From assembly GCF_003044065.1 (NCBI RefSeq), contig NZ_PZJJ01000001.1:1-64000 (forward strand): a DNA stretch of 64,000 nt, given 5' to 3'. Origin of the DNA: Alkalicoccus saliphilus (GTDB lineage: Bacteria; Bacillota; Bacilli; Bacillales; Salisediminibacteriaceae). This document shows positions 1-8,529 of the stretch, one piece after another; the stretch's first letter is position 1, and every line of letters begins with the position of its first letter. Below the pieces are notes generated by a model that saw nothing but the letters and a program-made list of their open reading frames with translations, had not been told where the DNA came from and searched no databases. The translations under genes and the position numbers were made by a program.

Positions 1-36
1 GGAAACATGTCGTCGGTCCTGCCAGTGGCCCATCAT
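1..36 (-). CDS. possible 5' end of a CDS leaving the left edge
   Basis: On the minus strand an ATG at 36-34, directly followed by a second ATG, opens a reading frame that stays open to the window edge (about 12 codons, starting MMGHWQDRR). A good ribosome binding site (AAAGGAG, complement of 45-51) sits 8 bases upstream, and a possible promoter lies behind it. The fragment is too short to recognise a family. It lies downstream of two terminators, so it would be a separate transcription unit from the potassium regulator at 234-905. Confidence 0.3.
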   Translation of the reverse strand, partial: MMGHWQDRRHVS

Positions 37-59
37 GGGAATCGACTCCTTTTTCTTTT

Positions 60-87
60 ATCATACGCCGAACCGAGGCAAAATCAA
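60..87 (-). promoter_or_regulatory. possible promoter for the left-edge CDS
   Basis: Read on the minus strand, TTGATT (87-82) and TATGAT (65-60) are 16 bases apart, just upstream of the ribosome binding site of the gene that leaves the window. The -35 match is moderate and the distance to the start is short. Confidence 0.3.
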
Positions 88-89
88 GC

Positions 90-112
90 AAAAAAAGCCG
101 CCCGCGGGCGAC
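90..112 (-). terminator. hairpin with T-tract after the KtrC gene (second of two)
   Basis: A GC-rich stem around 97-112 (GTCGCCC/GGGCGGC on the minus strand, one G-U pair) is followed on the minus strand by seven T. It backs up the stronger hairpin at 128-158. Confidence 0.55.
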
Positions 113-127
113 TTTTTCAACAGCCTG

Positions 128-158
128 AAAAGGGAAGGCCCCCGGGCCTTCCCTTTTT
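128..158 (-). terminator. terminator downstream of the KtrC gene
   Basis: A near-perfect inverted repeat, AAAAGGGAAGGCC against GGCCTTCCCTTTT, carries A/T tracts on both sides. It lies about 75 bases after the stop of the minus-strand gene at 234-905 and can act in both directions. Confidence 0.8.
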
Positions 159-233
159 ATTATTTAAAATACTCTTTGTGTAAATCGAATAATCATTCAT
201 TAAGCAGAAAATATTAATGTGAAGGATGTCCTG

Positions 234-905
234 TCAATCTGAATCATCATCAAATAAATCCTGCTCCATTCGTGTGATATCCCGGTCTGCCCCAATAACA
301 ATTAATATGTCCTGTTTTTTTAAATTTTCATCGGCTGCCGGCGAGACATTAATATCTTCGCCTCTTTTTATGGCCATAATATTACAGCCGTACTTTGCAC
401 GAAGATCCAGATCCATCAATGAGTGATTGTGAACTCTGTCTCCAGCTATTAACTCCACAATACTGTATTCGTCAGATAACTCAAGATAATCCAGCACATT
501 CTTTGAAACCAGATTATGAGCAATGCGAATTCCCATATCCCTTTCCGGATGAACAACTTTATGAGCACCTATTTTATTTAAGACTTTCTCGTGATAGTCA
601 TTCTGCGCCTTTACTGTTATGTGAGGAACCCCTACTTCCACGAGCATCAAGGTAGTTAAAATACTCGATTGAATGTTATCCCCTATCGCCACAATGACGT
701 GGTCGAAATTCCGGATACCGAGACTGCGAAGCGCATTTTCATCAGTAGTATCGGCCATAACGGCATGCGTAGCTGCCGGGGCGAATTCGTTTACTTTATC
801 TTCATTGATGTCTATAGCCAGTACTTCCATGCCGAGATCATTCAGTTCTTTTACTATACTGCCGCCAAAGCGTCCAAGACCTATTACTGCAAACTGCTTT
901 TTCAT
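234..905 (-). CDS. ktrC: KtrC/KtrA-type potassium channel regulatory subunit (RCK protein)
   Basis: This 223-residue protein is the cytosolic gating subunit of a Ktr K+ uptake channel. It shows a Rossmann RCK_N domain with the nucleotide-binding glycine motif GLGRFGG near residues 9-15 and an acidic residue at the end of the second strand (AIDIN). A C-terminal RCK_C domain follows from about residue 135; in this family it binds cyclic di-AMP. The motifs NFDHVIVAIG and NDYHEKVLNKIGA are typical of Bacillus KtrA/KtrC. No membrane subunit (KtrB/KtrD) is adjacent, which fits the orphan ktrC arrangement, but KtrA cannot be excluded. No strong ribosome binding site is seen at normal spacing. Two terminators follow the gene. 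K+ homeostasis next to a mechanosensitive channel makes osmotic sense. Confidence 0.9.
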   Translation of the reverse strand: MKKQFAVIGLGRFGGSIVKELNDLGMEVLAIDINEDKVNEFAPAATHAVMADTTDENALRSLGIRNFDHVIVAIGDNIQSSILTTLMLVEVGVPHITVKAQNDYHEKVLNKIGAHKVVHPERDMGIRIAHNLVSKNVLDYLELSDEYSIVELIAGDRVHNHSLMDLDLRAKYGCNIMAIKRGEDINVSPAADENLKKQDILIVIGADRDITRMEQDLFDDDSD

Positions 906-978
906 TAGTAAAGTGGCGGAAAACCCGCGCCCTCCCCCTTCCTTTTTACACTTCTTTCATCATAACGGAGGAAAGTCG

Positions 979-1047
979 ATGTTTCAAACAAATAATCATA
1001 CAGGTTTCAGTCAGGACAATCGTATGATAAAATGCTATGGTGTGTAA
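979..1047 (+). CDS. possible 22-residue small ORF upstream of the MscS gene
   Basis: An ATG at 979 follows an excellent ribosome binding site (GGAGG, 7 bases away) and the frame runs 22 codons (MFQTNNHTGFSQDNRMIKCY, then GV) to TAA at 1045-1047. It ends 30 bases before the channel gene. No family is recognisable. It overlaps a possible -10 element (TAAAAT, 1026-1031) of the downstream gene, so chance is a serious alternative. Confidence 0.22.
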   Translation: MFQTNNHTGFSQDNRMIKCYGV

Positions 1048-1077
1048 ATTCACAATTGAGAAAGGAGACGCATACAT

Positions 1078-1917
1078 ATGCCGGAATGGTTAACCGCGGT
1101 TGACTGGTCAGCACTTTTAACGAAAGCCGTTACAATCGCAATTCAGCTTGCAGGTATACTGATTGCTTTTTATATTGTGCGGGCAGCTGGCCGCAAATTT
1201 ATTCAGAAAAGCTTTACGAGAATGAGTGATCAGAGAAACATTTCCAAAGGCAGAATTATTACTCTTGAAAAGCTGGCAGTAAACATTTTCTCCTACGTGC
1301 TGATTTTCATTGTCATAACGCTCATTGTAGGGGTATTTGAGTACGATATTACCGCTCTAATAGCAGGGGCGGGTATTGTAGGTCTTGCTATAGGATTTGG
1401 AGCCCAAGGGCTCGTCAGCGATATTGTAACAGGTTTTTTTATTCTCCTGGAGCGGCAGATCGATGTCGACGAATACGTCACTATAGCCGGCCTTGACGGA
1501 GTCGTGGAGGAAGTTGGACTGCGTACGACCAAACTCCGTGGTTTCGATGGTACGGTACACTTCATCCCGAACCGTGAAATTTCCAGCCTGAGCAACCACT
1601 CCAGATCGAACATGCAGGCACATGTGGATATAAGCATTGCCTATGATGAGAATATAGACGAAGCGATGCGCGTTATTCAGACTGCATGCAACAATGCAGC
1701 TTCCAAAGTGGATACCGTCGTGGAAGGTCCGGATGTTCTCGGTGTTCAAAGTCTTGGCGAGAGTGATGTTGTAATTCGCGTACTTGCTAAAACTGTTAAC
1801 ATGGAGCAGTGGGGAGTTGAAAGACTCCTTCGTCAGGAAATTAAAGAAGCTCTGGATGCACAAGGTATCGAAATCCCCTTCCCCCACCAAGTGTATTTTC
1901 ACAAAGAAAGTGAATAA
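1078..1917 (+). CDS. small-conductance mechanosensitive channel, MscS family (YkuT-like)
   Basis: This 279-residue membrane protein should open under membrane tension to release solutes after osmotic downshock. Two hydrophobic helices (about residues 13-38 and 67-90) precede the family's glycine/alanine-rich pore helix (IAGAGIVGLAIGFGAQGLV, about 96-114). The soluble MscS middle domain follows (ERQIDVDEYVTIAGLDGVVE, then FIPNREISSLSNHSR) and ends in the mixed alpha/beta C-terminal domain. It starts at ATG 1078 behind GAAAGGAG. It is transcribed away from the K+ regulator and ends in a terminator at 1951-1980. B. subtilis YkuT is the closest match I recall. Nothing is missing or truncated. Confidence 0.92.
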   Translation: MPEWLTAVDWSALLTKAVTIAIQLAGILIAFYIVRAAGRKFIQKSFTRMSDQRNISKGRIITLEKLAVNIFSYVLIFIVITLIVGVFEYDITALIAGAGIVGLAIGFGAQGLVSDIVTGFFILLERQIDVDEYVTIAGLDGVVEEVGLRTTKLRGFDGTVHFIPNREISSLSNHSRSNMQAHVDISIAYDENIDEAMRVIQTACNNAASKVDTVVEGPDVLGVQSLGESDVVIRVLAKTVNMEQWGVERLLRQEIKEALDAQGIEIPFPHQVYFHKESE

Positions 1918-1950
1918 CAATTTTAATCTTTTCAGATTTATACGACATAC

Positions 1951-1980
1951 AAAAGAGGCCTGTGGAAGAGGCCTCTTTTT
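1951..1980 (+). terminator. bidirectional terminator between mscS-like gene and ypoC
   Basis: The stem AAAAGAGGCC / GGCCTCTTTT has a short loop, with a T-run on the plus strand and an A-run at the other side. It can also stop minus-strand transcription leaving ypoC. Confidence 0.8.
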
Positions 1981-2072
1981 GTATTCCTTATCTCGCTGCC
2001 GAAATGATAATCATTATATTAGAAAATCTTTTATGAAAAGATCGTTTTTACTATCTTCCGGCAATCTGTGAT

Positions 2073-2525
2073 TTAAGTAGGATCAGCCACATTGTAGTAT
2101 ATACGCAGTTTAGGACCTGCTTCTTTAATCAGGGCTGACAGTGTAATCTGACGGGCAAAATGGCCTGGATCCTCCATTACGAACAACAGCCGGTCCTCTG
2201 AATTCCATGGAGCGGCCGGATGAGCTGCAGCCCCTGCCGCAGCTTCCTTCACGCTTTTTACCACTTTCCCTTCCATCCAATGAAATAATTGTATATACCT
2301 GGACGTCCAAAGTACCGGTTCGTACTTCACTGAGCCTGCGTTACGGTACATATTATAAAAGGCTATTAAAACCTGTTTACGATCCGGAGGCAGCAGACCG
2401 TATATATCTTCCATAAAAGGAAAGGGATGATTTTTTTCGTACCATGGCTTAAGTAAAGGAACGGTTTCTCCATTTTTGTAAAATGGTTGTTCAGCGAAAG
2501 TCGCCGGTATCGTTATTTCAGCCAT
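2073..2525 (-). CDS. ypoC: YpoC family protein, function unknown
   Basis: This 150-residue soluble protein is encoded last in the dnaD-nth-ypoC operon, as in B. subtilis. It has no catalytic motif I can name. The N-terminal half is rich in aromatic residues (PLLKPWYEKNHPFPF), and the middle contains a short alanine-rich stretch (AAAGAAAHPAAP, about residues 97-108) that looks like a flexible linker. The start overlaps the end of nth by 8 bases, so the two are probably translationally coupled. Identification rests on position and overall sequence resemblance to YpoC; the biochemical role is unknown. Confidence 0.75.
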   Translation of the reverse strand: MAEITIPATFAEQPFYKNGETVPLLKPWYEKNHPFPFMEDIYGLLPPDRKQVLIAFYNMYRNAGSVKYEPVLWTSRYIQLFHWMEGKVVKSVKEAAAGAAAHPAAPWNSEDRLLFVMEDPGHFARQITLSALIKEAGPKLRIYYNVADPT

Positions 2526-3165
2526 TTTTCATCCGCTTCTTTCCTTCTCTGCATAATTCCAGAAGAGGACATTCCACGCATTTTGGCTTTTGGGATTTAC
2601 AGTGGTACCGTCCGAAAAAAATCATCCGGTGATGGGTATCTGACCATTCTTCTTTTGGAATTTTTTTCATGAGCGTTTTTTCCACTTCCAGTACACTGTC
2701 TTTCCAACGGCAGAGCCCCAGCCTTTTACTTACCCGTTCAACGTGTGTATCAACGGCAATAGCCGGTTCGTTAAAAGCTACGGAAGCTACAACATTTGCC
2801 GTTTTTCTTCCAACACCGGCCAGCTGCATAAGTTTGTCTCTTTCTTCTGGTACCTGTCCATCATACTGATCTATCAATGAACGGCAGAGCTTCTGAATGT
2901 TTTTTGCTTTACTTCTGAACAGCCCGATAGACCGTATATCGTTTTCAAGCTCTTCCAATGGTACGTGTACATAATCTTCCGGACGCCGGTACTTTTCAAA
3001 CAGCTGCGGAGTAACTTTGTTTACGAGAGCATCAGTCGCCTGTGCCGACAATACTACAGCGATTGTAAGTTCCAACGGGTTTCGGCGTGTCAGCTCACAT
3101 TCCGCTTCCGGAAACATTTCTGCCATTGTGTCCAGCACTGTACGAATTTGTGATTTATTCAGCAT
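2518..3165 (-). CDS. nth: endonuclease III (DNA glycosylase/AP lyase)
   Basis: This 215-residue base-excision repair enzyme removes oxidised pyrimidines and cuts the abasic site. The helix-hairpin-helix with the catalytic lysine is visible in LAGVGRKTANVV, and the catalytic aspartate in VDTHVERVSKRLG. A C-terminal [4Fe-4S] cluster loop has the exact Cys-x6-Cys-x2-Cys-x5-Cys spacing (CKSQKPKCVECPLLELC). The start codon shares one base with the dnaD stop (TGATG) and has AAGGAGG upstream, indicating coupling. Length and motifs are normal for the family. Confidence 0.97.
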   Translation of the reverse strand: MLNKSQIRTVLDTMAEMFPEAECELTRRNPLELTIAVVLSAQATDALVNKVTPQLFEKYRRPEDYVHVPLEELENDIRSIGLFRSKAKNIQKLCRSLIDQYDGQVPEERDKLMQLAGVGRKTANVVASVAFNEPAIAVDTHVERVSKRLGLCRWKDSVLEVEKTLMKKIPKEEWSDTHHRMIFFGRYHCKSQKPKCVECPLLELCREGKKRMKNG

Positions 3166-3881
3166 CAGCCGTTTCCTCCTTCCAGCCAGTTATAGCCGGG
3201 ATGAGGCTTGGCTGCTTTTACTTCTGGAGCAGCGAGCCGCCGGCTGCGGATACTCTCCCCATGCTTTTTAGCAGCCTCCAGGTTTTTGATTCCATTTCTT
3301 TTCCAGTCATGAAGGATCCGGTCAATGTAACGAAAGTTCAATTTTCCGGAAATAACAGACTCTTTCAGGGCCCCGGCAATTAAATCGGTATCGTGACCGT
3401 CTTCGTCCAGCCACATAGAGATCATTTCCATTTCCATAGGGGACAATGGGCGGGCAAATTCTGTTTCAAACGTTTCAAACAGTTCTCCTTCGTCCGTCTT
3501 TTTTGTGTTTTCTTTCTCCTCCAGGTCTTTGTCGGAAAGGCATTCATAAAGTTTTTCAAACACCGGGCCAAGTGAAATTTCTTCTACAATTACTTCTTTG
3601 CCTGTTTGTTTATCCGATTCTTCGATTTCTTTAATTTCTATAAAACGTGATCCCATAAGATCTTTCAAATGTCGTGAACATTCCTGAATTGGAGCTGTCA
3701 TCCGATCTGAAATCTGGGCCGGAGAAGGCAGACGGATCCCCTCCTGATGGAGCTGGTGAATATGCTGAAGCACTAGAAACTGCATATCTGTAAGACCAAG
3801 CTGTTTATAACATTGAAATAACACCGCCGGGAAAGTGAAAGGAGTTTCCTGCATCATATTTACTGCCCGTTGTCTGTTCAT
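3165..3881 (-). CDS. dnaD: DNA replication initiation protein DnaD
   Basis: This 238-residue protein is a primosome component that acts with DnaA, DnaB and DnaI in loading the replicative helicase at oriC and in PriA-dependent restart. The N-terminal part (about 1-100) is the winged-helix oligomerisation domain; the C-terminal part (about 130-210) is the DnaB_2/DnaD_C domain with its signature YIDRILHDWKRNGI. I start it at ATG 3881 because GAAAGGAGG is ideally placed there; the frame stays open further upstream into the asnS terminator but without homology. The linker between domains is rich in E and K (about 120-150). It sits just downstream of the asnS terminator and likely has its own promoter. 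Confidence 0.93.
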   Translation of the reverse strand: MNRQRAVNMMQETPFTFPAVLFQCYKQLGLTDMQFLVLQHIHQLHQEGIRLPSPAQISDRMTAPIQECSRHLKDLMGSRFIEIKEIEESDKQTGKEVIVEEISLGPVFEKLYECLSDKDLEEKENTKKTDEGELFETFETEFARPLSPMEMEMISMWLDEDGHDTDLIAGALKESVISGKLNFRYIDRILHDWKRNGIKNLEAAKKHGESIRSRRLAAPEVKAAKPHPGYNWLEGGNG

Positions 3882-3902
3882 CTCTGTTCCCTCCTTTCGT
3901 TG

Positions 3903-3935
3903 AAAAAACTGTCCCGGGCTTATTACCGGGACAGT
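3903..3935 (-). terminator. terminator after asnS
   Basis: The stem AACTGTCCCGG/CCGGGACAGTT is followed on the minus strand by six T. It begins nine bases after the asnS stop and separates aspB-asnS from the dnaD operon. Confidence 0.85.
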
Positions 3936-3943
3936 TCGGGTAG

Positions 3944-5233
3944 TTATGGGTACAATCTGTTCAGCAGACGTGGAAACGGGATAGTTTCGCGAACGTGTTC
4001 GATGCCTGAAATCCAGGCTACTGTCCGCTCCAGTCCGAGTCCAAATCCGGAGTGAGGAACCGATCCGTATTTTCTCAGATCGAGGTACCACTGGTAAGCT
4101 TCTTCTGACAGATTGTGTTCCTCGTACCGCTGCTTCAAAAGCTCTTCATCGTCTATCCGCTGGCTACCTCCAATAATTTCTCCATAGCCTTCAGGAGCAA
4201 TTAAATCAGCACAGAGAACGACATCCTCCCGGTCCGGGTGTGGTTTCATATAAAAAGCTTTTATATCTTTTGGATAATTTGTTATAAAGACAGGCTTGTC
4301 ATAAGATTCTGCAATAGCTGTTTCATGTGGGGCACCGAAGTCCTCCCCCCATTCAATTTCAAAACCTTCTTTTTGCAGAAAAGTCACTGCATCATCATAG
4401 GAAATACGAGGAAAAGGTGCCTGTATCTTTTCCAGTACTGCTGTGTCTCTTTCGAGAGCTTTCAGCTCCTGAGGACACTCCTTCAGCACTGACTGTACAA
4501 TCCAGCTTACGTACTGTTCCTGAACTTCCAGACTTTCTTCATGATCCATAAAAGCCATCTCCGGTTCGATCATCCAAAATTCTATCAGATGTCTGCGCGT
4601 TTTGGATTTTTCCGCACGAAAAGTCGGTCCGAAAGAAAATACTTTATTAAGGGCCATCGCAGCCGCTTCCATATACAGCTGACCACTTTGTGAAAGGTAG
4701 GCGTCTTCATCAAAATATTTTGTGTGGAAAAGATTCGTTGTTCCTTCCGCAGAACTTCCGGTCAATATAGGCGGATCGACTTTCACGAACCCTTCCCTGT
4801 TGAAAAATTCATATGTGGCACGAATAATTTCATTACGTATGATCATAACTGCATGCTGCCGTCGGGAACGGAGCCACAAATGACGATGATCCATTAGAAA
4901 TTCAGTACCGTGCTCTTTCGGCGTAATTGGATAATCCGCCGCCTCATGAATTACCTCGAAATCAGTAACCGAAAGTTCATATCCTGAAGGAGCACGATCA
5001 TCGGCTCTGACCATACCGGTAACATAAAGCGAACTTTCCTGAGTCAGTTCTTTCGCTTTTTGAAACTTTTCCTCCCCGATTTCCGCTTTCACTACTACTC
5101 CTTGAATAAATCCTGTGCCATCGCGGAGCTGTAAAAAAGCAATTTTTCCACTCGATCTCTTATTCGCAAGCCACGCACCAATTATAACTGTTTCTTCCAC
5201 GTGACTGCCGATTTGTCTGATTGTTGTCTTCAA
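3944..5233 (-). CDS. asnS: asparaginyl-tRNA synthetase
   Basis: This 429-residue class II aminoacyl-tRNA synthetase charges tRNA-Asn. An N-terminal OB-fold anticodon-binding domain (about 1-100) precedes the catalytic domain. Motif 2 reads [20 protein letters not shown], with the class II arginine in FRAE, and motif 3 reads [12 protein letters not shown]. The start is TTG at 5233 behind GGAGG; TTG is common among genes in this window. It lies 28 bases after aspB, which makes Asp, the precursor of Asn, and the pair is probably co-transcribed. No T-box leader is present in the short gap. Confidence 0.97.
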   Translation of the reverse strand: MKTTIRQIGSHVEETVIIGAWLANKRSSGKIAFLQLRDGTGFIQGVVVKAEIGEEKFQKAKELTQESSLYVTGMVRADDRAPSGYELSVTDFEVIHEAADYPITPKEHGTEFLMDHRHLWLRSRRQHAVMIIRNEIIRATYEFFNREGFVKVDPPILTGSSAEGTTNLFHTKYFDEDAYLSQSGQLYMEAAAMALNKVFSFGPTFRAEKSKTRRHLIEFWMIEPEMAFMDHEESLEVQEQYVSWIVQSVLKECPQELKALERDTAVLEKIQAPFPRISYDDAVTFLQKEGFEIEWGEDFGAPHETAIAESYDKPVFITNYPKDIKAFYMKPHPDREDVVLCADLIAPEGYGEIIGGSQRIDDEELLKQRYEEHNLSEEAYQWYLDLRKYGSVPHSGFGLGLERTVAWISGIEHVRETIPFPRLLNRLYP

Positions 5234-5261
5234 ATCTGATACCTCCAGCAGTGATTGATGA

Positions 5262-6443
5262 TTATTGTTCTTTTATGAATGCCTCTATCCGGTCCAGTGC
5301 TTCTTCGAACTGTTCAAGACTCGTCGCATAGCTGAGTCGGATATTATCCGGAGCACCGAACCCTGCTCCCGGTACGACCGCCACTTTTGCTTCTTCCAGT
5401 AATGCCTCTACCCATTCCTCAGTTGAAGAATACGGACTTTTTTCCACGGCTTCCTTAACGTTCGGGAATAGATAGAAGGCTCCCTGAGGTCTCTGGCACG
5501 AAAAACCCGGTATTTCGTTCAGCCGGTCAAATACTTTCGACAGACGCTCTTCAAAAGCTTTACGCATTTTTTCCACCGAGCCGTCGTCCTCTGTATAAGC
5601 GGCTATAGCACCGTACTGTGCCATAACTGCCGGGTTCGACGTGGTGTGGCTTGCCAGATTCGCGATTTTCTTAATAATGTCTGCCCGGCCGGCCGTGTAG
5701 CCGATTCGCCACCCTGTCATAGAGTGAGATTTAGAAACACCATTTACGAGGAGGGTCTGCTCTTTGAGTTCCGGTGAAATTTGAGCAATGGATACGTGCT
5801 CTTCGCCATTATAAAGAAGCTTTTCGTATATTTCGTCGGAAATAATCAAAATATTTTTCTCCAGGCAGAGTTCTCCAATTTCCTTCAATTCTTCCCTCGT
5901 GTAAGTCATACCTGTTGGATTACTTGGGGAGTTGATTATAATAGCTTTTGTTTTTTCAGTGACTGCTTCCTCAATCTGCCTGCGGGTCGCTTTAAATTGA
6001 TTATCTTCTTTCCCTTCAACGAAGACTGGCACTCCTCCGGCAATTTTCACCTGCTCCGGATAACTTACCCAGTAAGGAGTTAGAATAATAACTTCCTCGT
6101 CATCCCGGAGAATCGTTTGAAAAATGGAGGAAAGAGCATGTTTAGCTCCCGTAGATACTGCAATCTGATCCGGAGAGTATTCCAGGCCGTTATCTTCAGC
6201 AAACTTTTCGCAGATAGCCTTCTTAAGTGCCGGGAGTCCTGCTGCCGGTGTATATTTCGTATGTCCTTCGAGCATTGACTTGTAGCTGGCTTCAATTATA
6301 TAGCGGGGAGTATTGAAGTCCGGTTCCCCTGCGCCGAGGCCGATAACATCATGTCCCTGCTCCCGCAGTTCTTTTGCTTTTGCTGTAATTGCCAGCGTAG
6401 AAGATGGAGTAATCGATTCGACTTTCTCGGAAAATTTCATCAT
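5262..6443 (-). CDS. aspB: aspartate aminotransferase, class I PLP fold type I
   Basis: This 393-residue enzyme interconverts aspartate and 2-oxoglutarate with oxaloacetate and glutamate. Recognisable positions are NSPSNPTG (PLP/phosphate contact), the aspartate that contacts the PLP ring nitrogen in ISDEIYEKL, the Schiff-base lysine in [13 protein letters not shown], and a C-terminal arginine in NIRLSYA that binds substrate carboxylate. The start at 6443 is an ATG-ATG pair behind GAGGAGA. Its place between ypmB and asnS matches B. subtilis. Other aminotransferase substrates cannot be ruled out, but context supports Asp. Confidence 0.94.
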   Translation of the reverse strand: MMKFSEKVESITPSSTLAITAKAKELREQGHDVIGLGAGEPDFNTPRYIIEASYKSMLEGHTKYTPAAGLPALKKAICEKFAEDNGLEYSPDQIAVSTGAKHALSSIFQTILRDDEEVIILTPYWVSYPEQVKIAGGVPVFVEGKEDNQFKATRRQIEEAVTEKTKAIIINSPSNPTGMTYTREELKEIGELCLEKNILIISDEIYEKLLYNGEEHVSIAQISPELKEQTLLVNGVSKSHSMTGWRIGYTAGRADIIKKIANLASHTTSNPAVMAQYGAIAAYTEDDGSVEKMRKAFEERLSKVFDRLNEIPGFSCQRPQGAFYLFPNVKEAVEKSPYSSTEEWVEALLEEAKVAVVPGAGFGAPDNIRLSYATSLEQFEEALDRIEAFIKEQ

Positions 6444-6504
6444 TATCTCTCCTCATAAATTAGTTGATTCTGATTAAATAGAGCATCTCTGCTTTCTGAA
6501 GAAT

Positions 6505-6987
6505 CTAAGAAGTACCAAGCTGATAGCTTTTTATATATTCCCCGTTTTCAAAAGATACATAATAATACCCCAGCCGGCCGTAGGAATCTGTGTAATTGAT
6601 TTCGTAGATCGGGATTCCTTCCAGCATACCTAATCTGACAGCATGTACAGACTGCATGTCTTCATTCGCTGCTGCCGTTTCACGGGCTTCTTCACGAGTT
6701 ATGCCCGCACTATGTAGTAAAACTTCCGGTTCTGCTTCTTCATTTTCCGGCACCAGAACGTAAATGTCCTCTCCGTCCTCTCTTACAGCATCCACTACCT
6801 GATAAGAAGTTTCCCCGTGAAAAAAGTTCACTTCGTAAATTTCCGCAATATCTTCCATAGAAGAAGCTGCAGCCCTTCCGGCAGCTTCTCTTTCTTCAAG
6901 CGGGGAAACTGCCGAATTATAAAGAAAAAGAAGAAGAACCGAAACACCAGCTGCAGCACCCAACGGTATCAGCAGCCAGTACTTCAC
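6505..6987 (-). CDS. ypmB: YpmB family membrane-anchored protein (DUF5590)
   Basis: This 160-residue protein has an N-terminal transmembrane helix (about 4-24) and an extracellular domain with two PepSY-like repeats (ITREEARETAAAN..., YEINYTDSYGRLGYYYVSFE). The family is conserved beside aspB in bacilli, and its function is not established. The GTG start at 6987 overlaps the TGA stop of ypmA (GTGA), so the two are coupled. The mature domain is acidic. Secreted PepSY-like domains have been suggested to inhibit peptidases; that remains inference here. Confidence 0.8.
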   Translation of the reverse strand: MKYWLLIPLGAAAGVSVLLLFLYNSAVSPLEEREAAGRAAASSMEDIAEIYEVNFFHGETSYQVVDAVREDGEDIYVLVPENEEAEPEVLLHSAGITREEARETAAANEDMQSVHAVRLGMLEGIPIYEINYTDSYGRLGYYYVSFENGEYIKSYQLGTS

Positions 6988-7172
6988 GTGCCAGAGCCTT
7001 TTGTATCGTAAATAGTAAAAATCATCTGCTCTTTATCGTCCTCATCAAGTGCCAGCCCGAACATTAAATCTCTTTCTTTTAATGTCCTGTTCAGGCAATC
7101 CACCATCTTGTAAGCATCCCTGCATTTTTCCATCTTTATTGAACTCAACAGTCTTATTTGATCACTGGACAT
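6984..7172 (-). CDS. ypmA: YpmA family small protein
   Basis: This 62-residue protein closely resembles B. subtilis YpmA, including CLNRTLKERDLMFGLALDE and the ending FTIYDT. The ATG at 7172 is chosen because GGGAGGAA lies just upstream; an in-frame extension to 7277 has no such site and no homology. It overlaps ypmB by four bases. The function of the family (DUF4264) is unknown. In B. subtilis it follows dinG directly; here an amidohydrolase gene has been placed between. Confidence 0.85.
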   Translation of the reverse strand: MSSDQIRLLSSIKMEKCRDAYKMVDCLNRTLKERDLMFGLALDEDDKEQMIFTIYDTKGSGT

Positions 7173-7242
7173 ATATGATTCCTCCCGCTTAAATTCCAAG
7201 TGCTTATTTATTTTATCATAAATTAAAGCTAACTGTTTTTGA

Positions 7243-8529
7243 TTATAGCAGTTTTTTCGCCTGTTTGTCTGCTTCAAAAAGTACTCTCTCTTCGTCCAGC
7301 GTGAGCAGTTCTCTATTTTTCATTACCTGACTGCCGTGGATCCATACGCTTTTTATATCGGTGGATTTCATAGCATACACTATATGGGAAACTGCTCTTT
7401 CTGGTAAGGCGGGTGTCAAATGAGGAGAAGCCGTATCGACAAGAATCAGGTCTGCTTTCCATCCCGGAGCAATTATTCCTGTATCAGGAAACTGAAGTGC
7501 TGAAGCTCCTTTAATTGTGGCAGCTTTTAAAATATCCTCTGCAGCAGTGGAAGCAGGGTTTTCTTCTTTTCCTTTGTGAAGCATGGCAGCCATTCTCATT
7601 TCCTCCACCATATCCAGCGTGTTATTACTTGCTGTCGAATCTGTTCCAATAGTTACATTCACCCCTCTTCTCATCATCTCTGCCGCCGGAGCGATGCCTG
7701 ATCCGAGTTTAAGATTGGATTTAGGATTATGAGAAACTGCCGTATGTTTTTCAGCAAACAGGTCCATGTGGGCCGGTGAAATATGAACAGCGTGAGCCAG
7801 CAGGACGTTAAGATCAAAGATGCCCAGATCATTTAAATGATCGACCGGATGAAGTCCGTAGCGTTTTATATGCTCTTCTGTCTCTTCAGAGGTTTCTGCA
7901 CAATGCGTATGAAAAAGGAGGTTATTCGATGAAGCGATTTCTGCTGCTTTAAGCATAAAATCCGGCGGGCACGTGTAAGGGGCGTGCGGCATAATACCTA
8001 TCCTTATCCTCCCGTTTCCTTTCATATGCCATGCAGCGGCAAGGTTTTCTGCTTCAGAAAGCTTCCCCTTCTGTTCGTCTGCGTTTCCGAACCCGATCAT
8101 CCCCCTGCCGAGCACAGCCTTCAGTCCTGCATGGTCGATTTTCTCGGCAAATTCCCCCATATGCAAATGATACATATCCAGAAACGAAGTAGTACCGGAC
8201 TTGATCATTTCCGCCAGCGCAAGGTTTCCTGCCGCTTCCACCATATTTTTATCAAAACGCTTTTCATTCGGCCACATGACATTTTTCAGCCATTCATGAA
8301 GCGGCATATCGTCTCCTGCCCCCCGAAGAAGCGAACTTCCTGCATGACCGTGAGTATTTACAAAACCAGGAAGAAGCCATCCTCCCCCGCCGTCTGTTAC
8401 AACATCGGCCTGTTCCTTCGGCGTGCCGCTCCCTGTTTTTATTACTTCATCCCCCTTAATCATAACCCAGCCTTCTTCCGGAGGCATTTCCGGGTTAACA
8501 ATCACGACATTTTTAATGATCTCCGTCAT
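7243..8529 (-). CDS. mtaD: 5'-methylthioadenosine/S-adenosylhomocysteine deaminase-type amidohydrolase
   Basis: This 428-residue metal-dependent hydrolase of the TrzN/MtaD/AtzA group should deaminate methylthioadenosine and/or S-adenosylhomocysteine to the inosine forms. Metal and catalytic residues are in NTHGHAG (HxH), HTHCAETSEE, LLAHAVHIS and GTDSTASNN. I choose ATG 8529, seven bases after AAAGGAG, over a GTG at 8535 that sits on top of that site. It overlaps the dinG end by 17 bases, so it is read in the dinG operon. B. subtilis has no such gene between dinG and ypmA. A related guanine or chlorohydrolase-like specificity is possible. Confidence 0.85.
   Translation of the reverse strand: MTEIIKNVVIVNPEMPPEEGWVMIKGDEVIKTGSGTPKEQADVVTDGGGGWLLPGFVNTHGHAGSSLLRGAGDDMPLHEWLKNVMWPNEKRFDKNMVEAAGNLALAEMIKSGTTSFLDMYHLHMGEFAEKIDHAGLKAVLGRGMIGFGNADEQKGKLSEAENLAAAWHMKGNGRIRIGIMPHAPYTCPPDFMLKAAEIASSNNLLFHTHCAETSEETEEHIKRYGLHPVDHLNDLGIFDLNVLLAHAVHISPAHMDLFAEKHTAVSHNPKSNLKLGSGIAPAAEMMRRGVNVTIGTDSTASNNTLDMVEEMRMAAMLHKGKEENPASTAAEDILKAATIKGASALQFPDTGIIAPGWKADLILVDTASPHLTPALPERAVSHIVYAMKSTDIKSVWIHGSQVMKNRELLTLDEERVLFEADKQAKKLL

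Noticed and set aside
35-217. 60-codon plus-strand frame at the left edge
   Set aside because: It crosses two strong terminator hairpins and lacks a ribosome binding site.
906-1077. Cyclic di-AMP (ydaO) riboswitch upstream of the KtrC gene
   Set aside because: The gap is too short and shows no matching stems; cyclic di-AMP control would instead be through the RCK_C domain.
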